A stretch of 17,708 bases of DNA, from contig JABHDC010000288.1 in NCBI GenBank assembly GCA_018673255.1, forward strand, positions 1 to 17,708. The letters are read 5' to 3'. The DNA is from Gemmatimonadota bacterium. GTDB lineage: Bacteria > Latescibacterota > UBA2968 > UBA8231. Of the stretch, positions 6,344 through 13,841 are shown one piece after another; position 1 is the first letter of the stretch, and the number at the start of each line of letters is the position of its first letter. A model generated the notes under the pieces. It was not told where the DNA came from. It did no database searches and saw only the letters and a list, made by a program, of their open reading frames with translations. Both the position numbers and the translations under genes were made by a program.

Positions 6344-8605
6344 ATGAGTGACGGCCGGACCTGGAAGAAAGAACTTGGCGATCGGATCGCCAAAGATCTG
6401 GGACGCGAGATCGACATCTTCGAGACCGAGATGGAACTTCGATCTCAGGACAAGTTCGACGAGACGCTTTTTGCCGAAACCCGCCTGCGCCGCGGCGTCT
6501 ATGGTCAGCGGTACGACAATGGCCAGCGTTTCAATGGCAGTCAGACCCAGCAACTGGCCTACCCGGAAGCGGTGACGAAGGGCCCCAACACGTTATGGCA
6601 TGCCCCCGGGATGCAGCGCATCAAGATCCCCTTTGGTGGGCTGACGGCCGAGCAGATGGAGGTGCTGGCCGATCTCGGCGAAGAGATCTCCGACAGCATC
6701 CTGCACGTCACCACACGGCAAGACATTCAGTTGCACTACGTCCACATTGAAGACACGCCCGACATGATGCGTCGGCTCGCTGCTGTGGGCATCACCACAC
6801 GCGAAGCCTGCGGGAACTCGGTCCGCAATGTCACCGCCTGCCCCCTGGCCGGCGTGTGCAACACGGAATCATTCGATGTGACGCCCTATTCGCACGCTCT
6901 GGCTCACTTCCTTCTCGGCCACGAAGACATGCAGGACTTCGGCCGCAAGGTGAAGATTGCCTTCTCCGGTTGCCGGCACGAGGCGTGCGGTCTGACCAAC
7001 ATGCACGACATCGGTGCCCTTGGCGTGACCAGGGTTGTCGACGGCGAGCAGAAGCGTGGCTTCGAGTTGTATGTGGGTGGCGGCCTCGGCGCGGTCCCCC
7101 ATATGGCCAAGGTCTTCGACGAATTCGTCCCCGAAGAAGAGTTGCTACCCATATCGCAGGCGATTGGTCGGGTCTTCGCGCGACTGGGCGAAAAACGCAA
7201 TCGTGCCAGGGCGCGACTCAAGTTCCTCATCGCCAAGCTCGGCCTTGAAGAGTTCAAGAAGCTGGTAGAAGAAGAGCGCCAGCAGTTGCCCCACGACGAT
7301 CGCTGGACTTCCTATCTCAGCCAGTTGCACGAGACCGATGAAGAGCCTCTGAAGCCGGGCCAGCCACTCAATGGCGCGGATCTGCCCGATGGTTTCGCGT
7401 TGTGGCACCAGACCAACGTATACAAGCAGTTGCAGCCCGGGCATGTGGTCGTCACCATCGCCCTCCCCCTGGGCGATCTCACATCCGATCAGATGCGAGA
7501 TCTGGCGGCCGTCACTCGCCGGTATGTGAAGGACACGGTGCGACTCACGGTAGAGCAGAACATCGTCCTGCGCTGGGTGAGCGAAGCCGACCTGCCGGCA
7601 CTGTATGCGGAATTGGACAAGATCGGCCTGGCCATCTCGGCAGCCGGCACGATCGTCGATATCACCTCCTGCCCGGGGACAGACACGTGCAAACTCGGTA
7701 TCTCCTCCTCGAGGGGGCTTGCCGCAGAATTGCGCCGTCGGCTGGGCGAACGATACCACACGATGGATGCCGCCGTTCAGGATCTGCGAATCAAGATCAG
7801 CGGCTGCTTCAACTCCTGTGGGCAGCATCATGCTGCCGACATCGGCTTCTATGGCATCTCTCGCAAGATCAATGGTGTCACGGTCCCCCACTTCCAGGTG
7901 ATCCTTGGTGGTCAGTGGAAACAGAACGCTGGTTCCTTCGGCCTGCCCATGGCAGCGGTGCCCTCGAAGAACATTCCCGCTGTCGTAGACCGCCTGACCG
8001 AACGCTTCATCACCGAACGCGAGGGAGCCGAATCCTTCCAGGACTACATCACCCGCATCGGCAAACGAGAGGTGAAGGCGATCCTCGACGATCTGGCCCA
8101 GGTTCCGGCCTACGAAGAGGATCCGTCCTACTATCGGGATTGGGGTGACATCCGAGAATTCACGACCGATGACATGGGCAAGGGCGAATGCGCCGGTGAA
8201 GTGGTACCGCTGGCCCAGTTCGAACTCGGTGCTGCCGAGCGCGAGGCCTTTGAGGCGCAGATCCTGCTCGACGAAGGGGATTCGGCCGGAGCCTACAGCA
8301 CCGCGTGTGGTGCGATGGTTCAGGCAGCCCGCGCCCTGGTGCGAACACAGTTCCTCGACGTCGGCGATGAGACCCAACGGATCATCGAAGAATTCAGGAC
8401 TCGCTTCATCGACACGGAGGTCTTCTTCGATCCCTTCGCCAAGGACAAGTTCGCCCGTTACCTCTTCCGCCATCACGAAGAGCCGATCGACGGTCCGGGA
8501 ACCGAAGACGCCCACCGCACGATCGAAGAGACTCAGTTGTTCATCGAGGGTGCCTTCGCCTGCTTCAACCGGATCTCCGATGCCGAGGGCGCCGTCGCCA
8601 GCTAG
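6344..8605 (+). CDS. Siroheme-[4Fe-4S] sulfite/nitrite reductase with C-terminal helical extension
   Basis: This 753-residue protein carries out six-electron reduction of sulfite or nitrite, probably with ferredoxin as donor since no flavin domain is present. The two ferredoxin-like/4Fe-4S halves are visible. Anion-binding basic residues are R125 (TTRQDIQLHYV), R161 (NSVRNVTA) and K202/K204 (GRKVKIAF). The cluster and siroheme ligands are C443/C449 (CPGTDTC) and C488/C492 (SGCFNSC). The first half also has C166/C172 (CPLAGVC) and C210/C215 (SGCRHEAC), which E. coli CysI lacks. Residues about 620-745 form an extra alanine-rich helical domain (AYSTACGAMVQAARALVRTQ) reminiscent of HEPN domains. 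A GGAGAG site lies 12 bases before the ATG. The ferredoxin gene downstream is the natural electron donor. Sulfite versus nitrite cannot be settled from sequence. Confidence 0.9.
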   Translation: MSDGRTWKKELGDRIAKDLGREIDIFETEMELRSQDKFDETLFAETRLRRGVYGQRYDNGQRFNGSQTQQLAYPEAVTKGPNTLWHAPGMQRIKIPFGGLTAEQMEVLADLGEEISDSILHVTTRQDIQLHYVHIEDTPDMMRRLAAVGITTREACGNSVRNVTACPLAGVCNTESFDVTPYSHALAHFLLGHEDMQDFGRKVKIAFSGCRHEACGLTNMHDIGALGVTRVVDGEQKRGFELYVGGGLGAVPHMAKVFDEFVPEEELLPISQAIGRVFARLGEKRNRARARLKFLIAKLGLEEFKKLVEEERQQLPHDDRWTSYLSQLHETDEEPLKPGQPLNGADLPDGFALWHQTNVYKQLQPGHVVVTIALPLGDLTSDQMRDLAAVTRRYVKDTVRLTVEQNIVLRWVSEADLPALYAELDKIGLAISAAGTIVDITSCPGTDTCKLGISSSRGLAAELRRRLGERYHTMDAAVQDLRIKISGCFNSCGQHHAADIGFYGISRKINGVTVPHFQVILGGQWKQNAGSFGLPMAAVPSKNIPAVVDRLTERFITEREGAESFQDYITRIGKREVKAILDDLAQVPAYEEDPSYYRDWGDIREFTTDDMGKGECAGEVVPLAQFELGAAEREAFEAQILLDEGDSAGAYSTACGAMVQAARALVRTQFLDVGDETQRIIEEFRTRFIDTEVFFDPFAKDKFARYLFRHHEEPIDGPGTEDAHRTIEETQLFIEGAFACFNRISDAEGAVAS

Positions 8606-8622
8606 AGTTCCATCCACTCGAA

Positions 8623-9219
8623 ATGACAAACAGACCAATGGCAATCGAACTGCAACGCGTAAACGTCAAGCTGTATCTGGAGGATGAGGCGGGCATCGCT
8701 CCAGAAGAGGCGTTCCGCGTCTTCAACCGCTGGATCTCGGAGACGGCAGAGGAAGTCCTCATCGACGTCGCCGACTACACGCACATTGAGCAGGGCCCGC
8801 AGACACTGCTGATCGGTCACGAAGCTGACTATGTCCTCGACAATACCGATGGTCGCCTCGGTCTGAAGTATGGCCGCAAGCGTCCCGTCGAGGGCGACGC
8901 ACAGCAACGACTCCGCGATGCGATACTCCGCACACTGTCGGCCTGCCGGCGGCTGGAAGAGGCCACCGAAACCCAGGGACGTGCACAATTCCGCGGCGGT
9001 GAAATGCAGATCTCGGTCCTCGACCGGCTGCACGCACCCAACAGGTCAGAGACCCTGAACGGGCTGCGCGACGACCTGCTGGCCGTGCTGTCCCAGGTCT
9101 ACGGGGAGGCCGATATCACCCTGAGTCGCAACGAAGATGACCGGCAATGCCTGACAGTGCAGATACAGGCCACCGGCCACTTCACAGTGGCGGACATGCT
9201 TGCGTCTCTGGCCGCTTGA
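8623..9219 (+). CDS. Unrecognised 198-residue protein linked to the reductase
   Basis: This acidic, soluble 198-residue protein has no signal peptide, membrane helix or cysteine cluster. Conspicuous stretches are FNRWISETAEEVLIDVADY (34-52), LLIGHEADYVLDN (62-74) and GRLGLKYGRKRP (77-88). It starts 17 bases after the reductase stop, so it is co-transcribed. ATG at 8623 is taken, but the ATG at 8638 is equally possible, and neither has a clear ribosome-binding site. I do not recognise the family. Its position between the reductase and its likely ferredoxin suggests an accessory or assembly role for the reductase, which is inference from context only. Confidence 0.8.
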   Translation: MTNRPMAIELQRVNVKLYLEDEAGIAPEEAFRVFNRWISETAEEVLIDVADYTHIEQGPQTLLIGHEADYVLDNTDGRLGLKYGRKRPVEGDAQQRLRDAILRTLSACRRLEEATETQGRAQFRGGEMQISVLDRLHAPNRSETLNGLRDDLLAVLSQVYGEADITLSRNEDDRQCLTVQIQATGHFTVADMLASLAA

Positions 9220-9230
9220 GTATCGTTTTC

Positions 9231-9259
9231 TTGACAGGCCTCAAAGCGCTGTCTATATA
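9231..9259 (+). promoter_or_regulatory. Ferredoxin gene promoter
   Basis: TTGACA (9231-9236) and TATATA (9254-9259) are spaced by 17 bases, a near-consensus housekeeping promoter. Start is expected near 9266, about 44 bases before the ATG. A GGAAGG ribosome-binding site precedes the ATG. Confidence 0.75.
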
Positions 9260-9309
9260 GGCATCATCGAGCAATGCTGACCCTACAGAGCTTGGAAGGA
9301 TAGATAGAA

Positions 9310-9561
9310 ATGGCGTACATCATCGCGGAGCCCTGCGTCGACGTAAAGGACAAGGCTTGTGTGGAAGTCTGTCCCGTCGACTGCATACATCCTGTCGACG
9401 GCGAGGGCGTGACTATGCTCTACATCGACCCCGATGAATGCATCGACTGCGGTGCCTGCGAGCCTGAGTGCCCGGTAGAGGCGATCTTCGCAGAAGAGGA
9501 CCTGCCGGAGGAGTGGAACAAGTACATCGAGATCAACGCCGCCTACTTCCGCGACAAGTAG
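9310..9561 (+). CDS. fdxA: 7Fe ferredoxin ([3Fe-4S][4Fe-4S])
   Basis: This 83-residue soluble electron carrier has cysteines at 9, 17, 21, 25, 44, 47, 50 and 54. The first group, C-x7-C-x3-C-x3-C, is the spacing of 7Fe ferredoxins such as Azotobacter FdI and the Thermus protein, not the C-x2-C-x2-C of 8Fe clostridial types. The second group, [12 protein letters not shown] (44-55), is a standard cluster motif. The C-terminal tail [11 protein letters not shown] (71-81) also fits the FdxA type. A strong promoter, a GGAAGG site and a dedicated terminator make it a short monocistronic unit that can be expressed above the reductase genes. It is the likely electron donor to the upstream reductase and perhaps to other partners. 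Confidence 0.94.
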   Translation: MAYIIAEPCVDVKDKACVEVCPVDCIHPVDGEGVTMLYIDPDECIDCGACEPECPVEAIFAEEDLPEEWNKYIEINAAYFRDK

Positions 9562-9619
9562 TCCAGAAGCAGATCCGGCGACCACTCCGCTGCAGCAGAG
9601 CTCACGGAGACAGACATGG

Positions 9620-9658
9620 AACCGGCGACGACCTGTGAGGGTTATCGCCGGTTTTCTC
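9620..9658 (+). terminator. Intrinsic terminator of the ferredoxin gene
   Basis: AACCGGCGA (9620-9628) pairs perfectly with TCGCCGGTT (9645-9653) around a 16-base loop and is followed by TTCTC. It sits about 60 bases after the ferredoxin stop. Confidence 0.8.
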
Positions 9659-9710
9659 ATTGTCCCAAAGAGTGCGCGGCAAACTTCGAAAAGGTCGCCA
9701 GCGAACTTCC

Positions 9711-9738
9711 TTGACCCCGGCAGGCCGCCTTCTATCTT
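9711..9738 (+). promoter_or_regulatory. Promoter of the E1 alpha/E1 beta/SDR operon
   Basis: TTGACC (9711-9716) and TATCTT (9733-9738) have a 16-base spacer, the same geometry as the reductase promoter. Start is expected near 9745, about 60 bases before the ATG. Confidence 0.6.
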
Positions 9739-9804
9739 CAGCCCGTCCTGCCATTCCGGCTCGTTCTGGCCGCCCACCCCGACACAAAAGTCCTGACCCG
9801 ACGC

Positions 9805-10866
9805 ATGCCACCAAAACCAGTGCCCCGCAAGAAGGCTCCCAGTCGCGGCGCCGGCCCTGGCGCCCGCAAGCCGGCCGCGCCAAGACCCTCGGGTGCCGCG
9901 GCCAAGATCGACCCGGATACGCTGTGGCTCATGTATCGAAAGATGGTCGAGATCCGCAAGTTCGAAGAGCACGTGTGGGATGTCTACACACGCGGCTGGA
10001 TGCCGGGCCTGGCGCACCTGTATATCGGTGAGGAAGCCGTCGCCGTGGGCGCCTGCAGCGTGTTGCGTGATGACGACTACATCACCTCTACCCATCGTGG
10101 ACACGGGCACTGCCTGGCCAAGGGCGCCCGGCTGCAACCGATGATGGCCGAGATCATGGGCAAGGAGGCCGGTTATTGCCGCGGCAAGGGCGGCTCCATG
10201 CACATCGCCGACATGTCCGTCGGCAATCTGGGCGCCAATGGGATCGTCGGTGGCAGCTTCGGCATCGCCACCGGTGCTGGCCTGTCCGCCAAGACGCGGG
10301 GAACCGATCAGGTCGCCGTCTGTTTCTTCGGTGATGGCGCCGCCAATCAGGGACTGCTGATGGAGACGGCCAACATGGCCGCCATCTGGGATCTGCCCGT
10401 CATCTACCTGTGCGAAAACAACCAGTATGGCGAACACACGCCCTTCCAGGCCGTGACTGGCGTCAAGGAGATCGCCGACAAGGCGCACGGCTTCGGCATG
10501 CAGGGCGTCCGTGTTGACGGATCCGACGTGCTGGCCGTCCACGATGTCGTGGCACGGGCCGTGGATCGGGCCCGCAAGGGTAGCGGTCCCACATTCATCG
10601 AAGCCATCACGTATCGCTTCAGGGGCCATCACGTGGGTGACGCTGCCCCCTACCGCACCAAGGAAGAACTCGAATGGTGGATGGCGAATCGGGATCCCAT
10701 CGAGTTGCTGGGCCGTGAGATGAAACGCCGCCGCGTGGCCACCAACACCCAACTGACCGAGGTCCAGGAACAGGTGGAAGCGGATGTGATCGCCGCCGTC
10801 GAGTTTGCCCGTGAAGCTCCCTATCCTGCGCCCGAACAGGCCTTCGAGGATCTGTACGCCGAATGA
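9805..10866 (+). CDS. 2-oxo-acid (pyruvate/acetoin-type) dehydrogenase E1 alpha subunit
   Basis: This 353-residue thiamine-diphosphate subunit pairs with the next gene to decarboxylate a 2-oxo acid and acylate lipoate on an E2 partner. The ThDP/Mg site is GDGAANQG (176-183) followed by ENNQYG (204-209). Other hallmarks are MYRKMVEIRKFEE (43-55), GEEAVAVG (75-82), THRGHGHCLAKG (96-107) and CRGKGGSMHIAD (125-136). The first 34 residues are a low-complexity Pro/Ala/Lys/Arg tail, longer than in most relatives. No clear ribosome-binding site precedes the ATG at 9805, so a later start is conceivable, though not past M43. The phosphorylation-loop region reads RFRGHHVGDAAPYRTKEE (271-288). This is closer to acetoin-type than to mitochondrial PDH sequences, so I leave the substrate open and give no symbol. 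Confidence 0.92.
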   Translation: MPPKPVPRKKAPSRGAGPGARKPAAPRPSGAAAKIDPDTLWLMYRKMVEIRKFEEHVWDVYTRGWMPGLAHLYIGEEAVAVGACSVLRDDDYITSTHRGHGHCLAKGARLQPMMAEIMGKEAGYCRGKGGSMHIADMSVGNLGANGIVGGSFGIATGAGLSAKTRGTDQVAVCFFGDGAANQGLLMETANMAAIWDLPVIYLCENNQYGEHTPFQAVTGVKEIADKAHGFGMQGVRVDGSDVLAVHDVVARAVDRARKGSGPTFIEAITYRFRGHHVGDAAPYRTKEELEWWMANRDPIELLGREMKRRRVATNTQLTEVQEQVEADVIAAVEFAREAPYPAPEQAFEDLYAE

Positions 10867-11840
10867 GCCGCCAAATCAGTTTCCGCGAAGCCGTGATCGA
10901 AGCGATGGCGCAGGAGATGCGCCGGGACGAAAATGTCATCCTCATCGGCGAGGACGTCGGCCCGTCGGGGGGCATCTTCAAGTGCAGTGAGGGACTCTTC
11001 AACGAATTTGGCGGCAGCCGCGTGATCGATGCACCGATCTCTGAGGCCGGCTACATGGGCGTCAGTGTCGGCGCGGCGATGACAGGCCTGCGCCCCATTG
11101 CCGAGTTGATGTTTGGTGATTTCTCTCTGCTGACGATGGATCAACTCGTCAATCAGGCTGCCAAGATCCGCTACATGACCGGTGGTCAGTGCAAAGTCAG
11201 TCTTACCGTGCGCCTGACTATGGGAGCGGGAAGATCGTCCGCAGCGCAGCACTCTCAGAGCCTGCATGCCCTCTTCGCCCACATCCCGGGGTTGAAGGTG
11301 GCCCTGCCGTCTTGCCCTCACGATGCCAAGGGCCTGCTCAAGGCGGCGATCCGCGACGACAATCCGGTCCTCGTCTTCGAGGACAAGATGATGTACAACG
11401 ATGTGGCCGACGTGCCGGAGGATGACTACGTCGTCGAACTGGGTACCGCTGTGGTGCGGCGTGCCGGTGATGACGTGACCCTCATCGGCACGTCCAGCAT
11501 GGTCGGTGTCGCCCTCGAGGCGGCCGATGAACTGGCGGCACTGGGCGTCAATGCGGAGGTCATCGATCCGCGCACCCTCTATCCTCTTGATGTGGATACG
11601 ATGGTCGCCTCGGTGCAAAAGACCGGCTACGCCGTCATCATCGATGAAGGGGCACAGAGCTTCGGCGCCACGGGTGAGATCGCTGCGACACTGCAGGAAC
11701 GTGCCTTCGATTATCTCGATGGACCCGTACTGCGGATCGGCGCCGCAAATGTACCGATCCCCTTCTCTCCTGTGCTGGAATTGCCGACGATTCCGGATAC
11801 GGCGCGCGTTGTCGCAGCCGTCCAATCACTGCGCAGCTGA
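10863..11840 (+). CDS. 2-oxo-acid dehydrogenase E1 beta subunit
   Basis: This 325-residue partner of E1 alpha forms the alpha2-beta2 E1 tetramer. Hallmarks are GEDVG (29-33), DAPISEAGYMGVSVGAAMTG (56-75) with the conserved cofactor-activating Glu61, and SQSLHALFAHIPGLKV (131-146) after His130. Others are DPRTLYPLD (in the C-terminal transketolase fold, about 235-243) and an acidic IIDEG near 259-263. The ATG overlaps the E1 alpha stop by four bases (ATGA), ensuring equal synthesis. The lipoyl E2 and E3 subunits are not encoded in this window, so the complex depends on genes elsewhere. Confidence 0.94.
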   Translation: MSRQISFREAVIEAMAQEMRRDENVILIGEDVGPSGGIFKCSEGLFNEFGGSRVIDAPISEAGYMGVSVGAAMTGLRPIAELMFGDFSLLTMDQLVNQAAKIRYMTGGQCKVSLTVRLTMGAGRSSAAQHSQSLHALFAHIPGLKVALPSCPHDAKGLLKAAIRDDNPVLVFEDKMMYNDVADVPEDDYVVELGTAVVRRAGDDVTLIGTSSMVGVALEAADELAALGVNAEVIDPRTLYPLDVDTMVASVQKTGYAVIIDEGAQSFGATGEIAATLQERAFDYLDGPVLRIGAANVPIPFSPVLELPTIPDTARVVAAVQSLRS

Positions 11841-11865
11841 ACCCACTACCCAAAGGACCACCCTC

Positions 11866-12783
11866 GTGTCGAATCCCGTCTGCCTGGTCACTGGCTCCAG
11901 CAGCGGTATCGGTGCCGCCGTCGTCGATCACTTCGCCGAACGCGGTTACGATATCGTCGTCAACTACAACTCCGGACAGGATCGCGCCGAGGCCATTGCC
12001 GCCGACCTGCGGCAGAAGCACGGCGTAGAAGCCATCTGCATTGGCGCCAACCTGTCAGAGCGCGATGAGCCCTTCCGGCTCGTCGATGAGGCCTTCGCAC
12101 ACTACGGCCGACTCGATGTGGCCATCAGCAACTCAGGCGTGGCCAACTACATCAAGGACGAGACAACGGGAGAATTGATCCGATACCGTTTCCACGAGTG
12201 TCCGCCGGAACACCTGGATCTGGAATTGGCGCGCGTCCTGGATCTGAATCTCAAGGGTGCCTATCGCTTCGGTCAGCGTTCACTGAAGCACATGATCGAC
12301 CTGGCCCAGGCGCAGCGACAGTCAGGCGCAACACCCGATCACCGCAGCATCCTCTTCATCACCTCCATCTCTGACATTGCGCCGGAAGCGACCCGCATTC
12401 CCTACGGTGTCAGCAAGGCGGGGCTGAACCATGCTGTCGTGGGCGCTGCCTTCGAGGGTGGGACGCACAATATCACCGTCAATGCCCTTAGACCCGGTGT
12501 GGTTGACACGCCTCTGACGGCTCGACCGTCAGGCATCACCGATCCGGTCAGTGGCAAGGAGTACACCGTGGCCGAGACCTATGGCCTGATGGCGGAGGGT
12601 GGCTCGCAGGCCCTGCCGTGGATTGCGGATCCCGAGGATATCGCCGTGGCGGCCTTCGCCTTCACGCAGATCCCCTACATGACAGGGCAGCTGGTTGCCG
12701 TGGATGGCGGATTCACCCTCGCCGGCGGATTCCCGAATCGCGACCTGTTCCTGAATGAGGGACTGCGCCGTCGCAATAGCTAG
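11866..12783 (+). CDS. Short-chain dehydrogenase/reductase (SDR), FabG/YgfF-like
   Basis: This 305-residue classical SDR starts with GTG at 11866, preceded by AAAGGA. The frame is open further upstream, inside the E1 beta gene, but the Rossmann motif TGSSSGIG (9-16) right after this start fixes the N-terminus. NSG (89-91) stands where NAG is usual. The catalytic residues are S167, Y180 and K184 (YGVSK), and RPGVVDTPLT (209-218) follows the active site. Residues about 95-125 carry an insertion (IKDETTGELIRYRFHECPPE) longer than in FabG, as in some NAD-binding 3-ketoacyl or sugar dehydrogenases. It follows E1 beta by 25 bases and precedes a strong terminator, so it is the third operon gene. The substrate is unknown. 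A product of the E1 reaction (an acyl or hydroxyketone compound) is possible. Confidence 0.9.
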   Translation: MSNPVCLVTGSSSGIGAAVVDHFAERGYDIVVNYNSGQDRAEAIAADLRQKHGVEAICIGANLSERDEPFRLVDEAFAHYGRLDVAISNSGVANYIKDETTGELIRYRFHECPPEHLDLELARVLDLNLKGAYRFGQRSLKHMIDLAQAQRQSGATPDHRSILFITSISDIAPEATRIPYGVSKAGLNHAVVGAAFEGGTHNITVNALRPGVVDTPLTARPSGITDPVSGKEYTVAETYGLMAEGGSQALPWIADPEDIAVAAFAFTQIPYMTGQLVAVDGGFTLAGGFPNRDLFLNEGLRRRNS

Positions 12784-12798
12784 TGCCCTGTCAGGGCA
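12784..12798. repeat. Small palindrome after the SDR stop
   Basis: TGCCCTG (12784-12790) and CAGGGCA (12792-12798) are perfect reverse complements around a single base, immediately after the SDR stop codon. It lies 20 bases before the main terminator. It may be a protein site or chance. Confidence 0.4.
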
Positions 12799-12817
12799 TT
12801 GGACAGACCCGAACGAC

Positions 12818-12855
12818 AAGAGGCGATCACCCTTCGGGGTGATCGCCTCTTTCGT
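12818..12855. terminator. UUCG-capped terminator between convergent genes
   Basis: A 15-bp perfect stem (12818-12832 with 12837-12851) closes a C(UUCG)G tetraloop. On the plus strand the stem ends in CCTCTTT, terminating the E1/SDR operon. On the minus strand it ends in CCTCTTG, so it likely also stops the ABC ATPase transcript. Confidence 0.92.
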
Positions 12856-12876
12856 GTTCTGTGCTGGAGATTCGCG

Positions 12877-13632
12877 TCAGTCTTGTTCCTTGATGCTCCC
12901 CATGCGAATCTCGATATCCTCACGATTGGCGACCCGCTCGAGTGCGCCATCGCGGATCCAGGCCATGCGATCAGCGGCTGACAGCATCTTGTCATCGTGG
13001 GTCACCGTGATGATCGTGGCCCCGAATTCCTGCTGCAGGTTCTTCATGAAGCTGATGATCGACTGCCCGGTGTTGCTGTCGAGGTTCCCCGTGGGCTCAT
13101 CGGCCAGAATGATCCGTGGCTTGTTCACGAAAGCCCGTGCAATGGCCACACGTTGCTGCTGACCACCCGAAAGCTCTGACGGAAGGTGATGGGCCCGGTC
13201 GTCGAGTCCGACGACCTCGAGGCACTCCATGGCCCGCTTCTCGCCCTCTTCCGTCGTCATGCCGGCAAAGATGGTGGGCAGGGCGACATTCATCAGCGCA
13301 CTCATCACAGGCAGCAGATTGTATGTCTGGAAGATGTAGCCCAGTTCGAAGCAGCGGACGGCGGCCAGCCTCTGCGGCGTCAGACTCGCGAGATTGACGC
13401 CCTCGATCAGCACCTCACCGGAAGTAGGCGTCTGCAGGGCACCGATCTGATTGAATAACGTGCTCTTGCCGGATCCCGAAGGACCCATGATCGCGAAGAA
13501 TTCGTTCTCGTATACCTGCACCGAAAGACCGCGCAGGGCGTGAACATGGGTAGATTCGTCCCGATTCTTGGAATTGTAAACCATCGTGACGTCACGAACG
13601 TCAACGATGATCTCACCCGAGGCCTGGGTCAT
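12877..13632 (-). CDS. ABC transporter ATP-binding protein, LolD/MacB type
   Basis: This 251-residue ATPase of the MacB/LolD/FtsE group drives lipoprotein release or peptide/drug export together with FtsX-like permeases. It shows Walker A GPSGSGKST (50-58), Q-loop YIFQTYNLLP (99-108), signature LSGGQQQRVAIARA (154-167), Walker B IILADEPTGNLD (174-185) and the H-loop H212 (THDD). The start is ATG at 13632. The gene stands alone, with no permease on either side: an intergenic region and a divergent regulator lie upstream, and a terminator downstream. The permease must be elsewhere, or the protein serves a general FtsX-like partner. Confidence 0.93.
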   Translation of the reverse strand: MTQASGEIIVDVRDVTMVYNSKNRDESTHVHALRGLSVQVYENEFFAIMGPSGSGKSTLFNQIGALQTPTSGEVLIEGVNLASLTPQRLAAVRCFELGYIFQTYNLLPVMSALMNVALPTIFAGMTTEEGEKRAMECLEVVGLDDRAHHLPSELSGGQQQRVAIARAFVNKPRIILADEPTGNLDSNTGQSIISFMKNLQQEFGATIITVTHDDKMLSAADRMAWIRDGALERVANREDIEIRMGSIKEQD

Positions 13633-13792
13633 AAGGTCAGTCTCTACAGTGTTTTATGTTCATTCGGACAGATAATCCAAGTGACCATCTACCGACATAT
13701 GGGACCAATGTATAAGGGTTGAGCCAGCCGGTCAAACCGGTAGTGGGACCGAATTCGTCCACAAAACTGCACAGATCGACCTTTCTGCCGAT

Positions 13793-13839
13793 AATACCAA
13801 CAAGCAATGACTTGACGCCAAAAACTACTATTTGGTATT
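13793..13839. repeat. Operator-like inverted repeat around the regulator promoter
   Basis: AATACCAA (13793-13800) and TTGGTATT (13832-13839) are perfect reverse complements with centres 39 bases apart. One arm is upstream of the -35 element, the other overlaps the -10. This placement suits repression or looping, possibly by the regulator encoded immediately downstream. Confidence 0.55.
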
Positions 13840-13841
13840 CT
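13812..13841 (+). promoter_or_regulatory. Candidate promoter of the MerR-receiver regulator
   Basis: TTGACG (13812-13817) and TATTCT (13836-13841) are separated by 18 bases. The predicted start near 13848 leaves a leader of about 120 bases. Confidence 0.5.

Noticed and set aside
7145..8644. A 499-codon open frame on the minus strand opposite the reductase gene
   Set aside because: It is a mirror of a well-supported gene in high-GC DNA and has no recognisable domain. Its peptide follows the codon structure of the plus-strand gene.
9283..10752. A 489-codon minus-strand frame opposite the ferredoxin and E1 alpha genes
   Set aside because: It spans a promoter, a terminator and two certain genes on the other strand, and shows no domain.
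10821..11825. A 334-codon minus-strand frame opposite E1 beta
   Set aside because: Antisense shadow of a certain gene. No motif and no ribosome-binding site.
11506..11865. Upstream extension of the SDR reading frame into E1 beta
   Set aside because: The frame is open by chance. The extension is antithetic to the E1 beta frame, and the SDR fold begins right after GTG 11866.
13728..13740. CCGGT/ACCGG repeat in the ABC-regulator gap as a terminator
   Set aside because: Only five base pairs with a three-base loop and no T-run, and no gene ends nearby.
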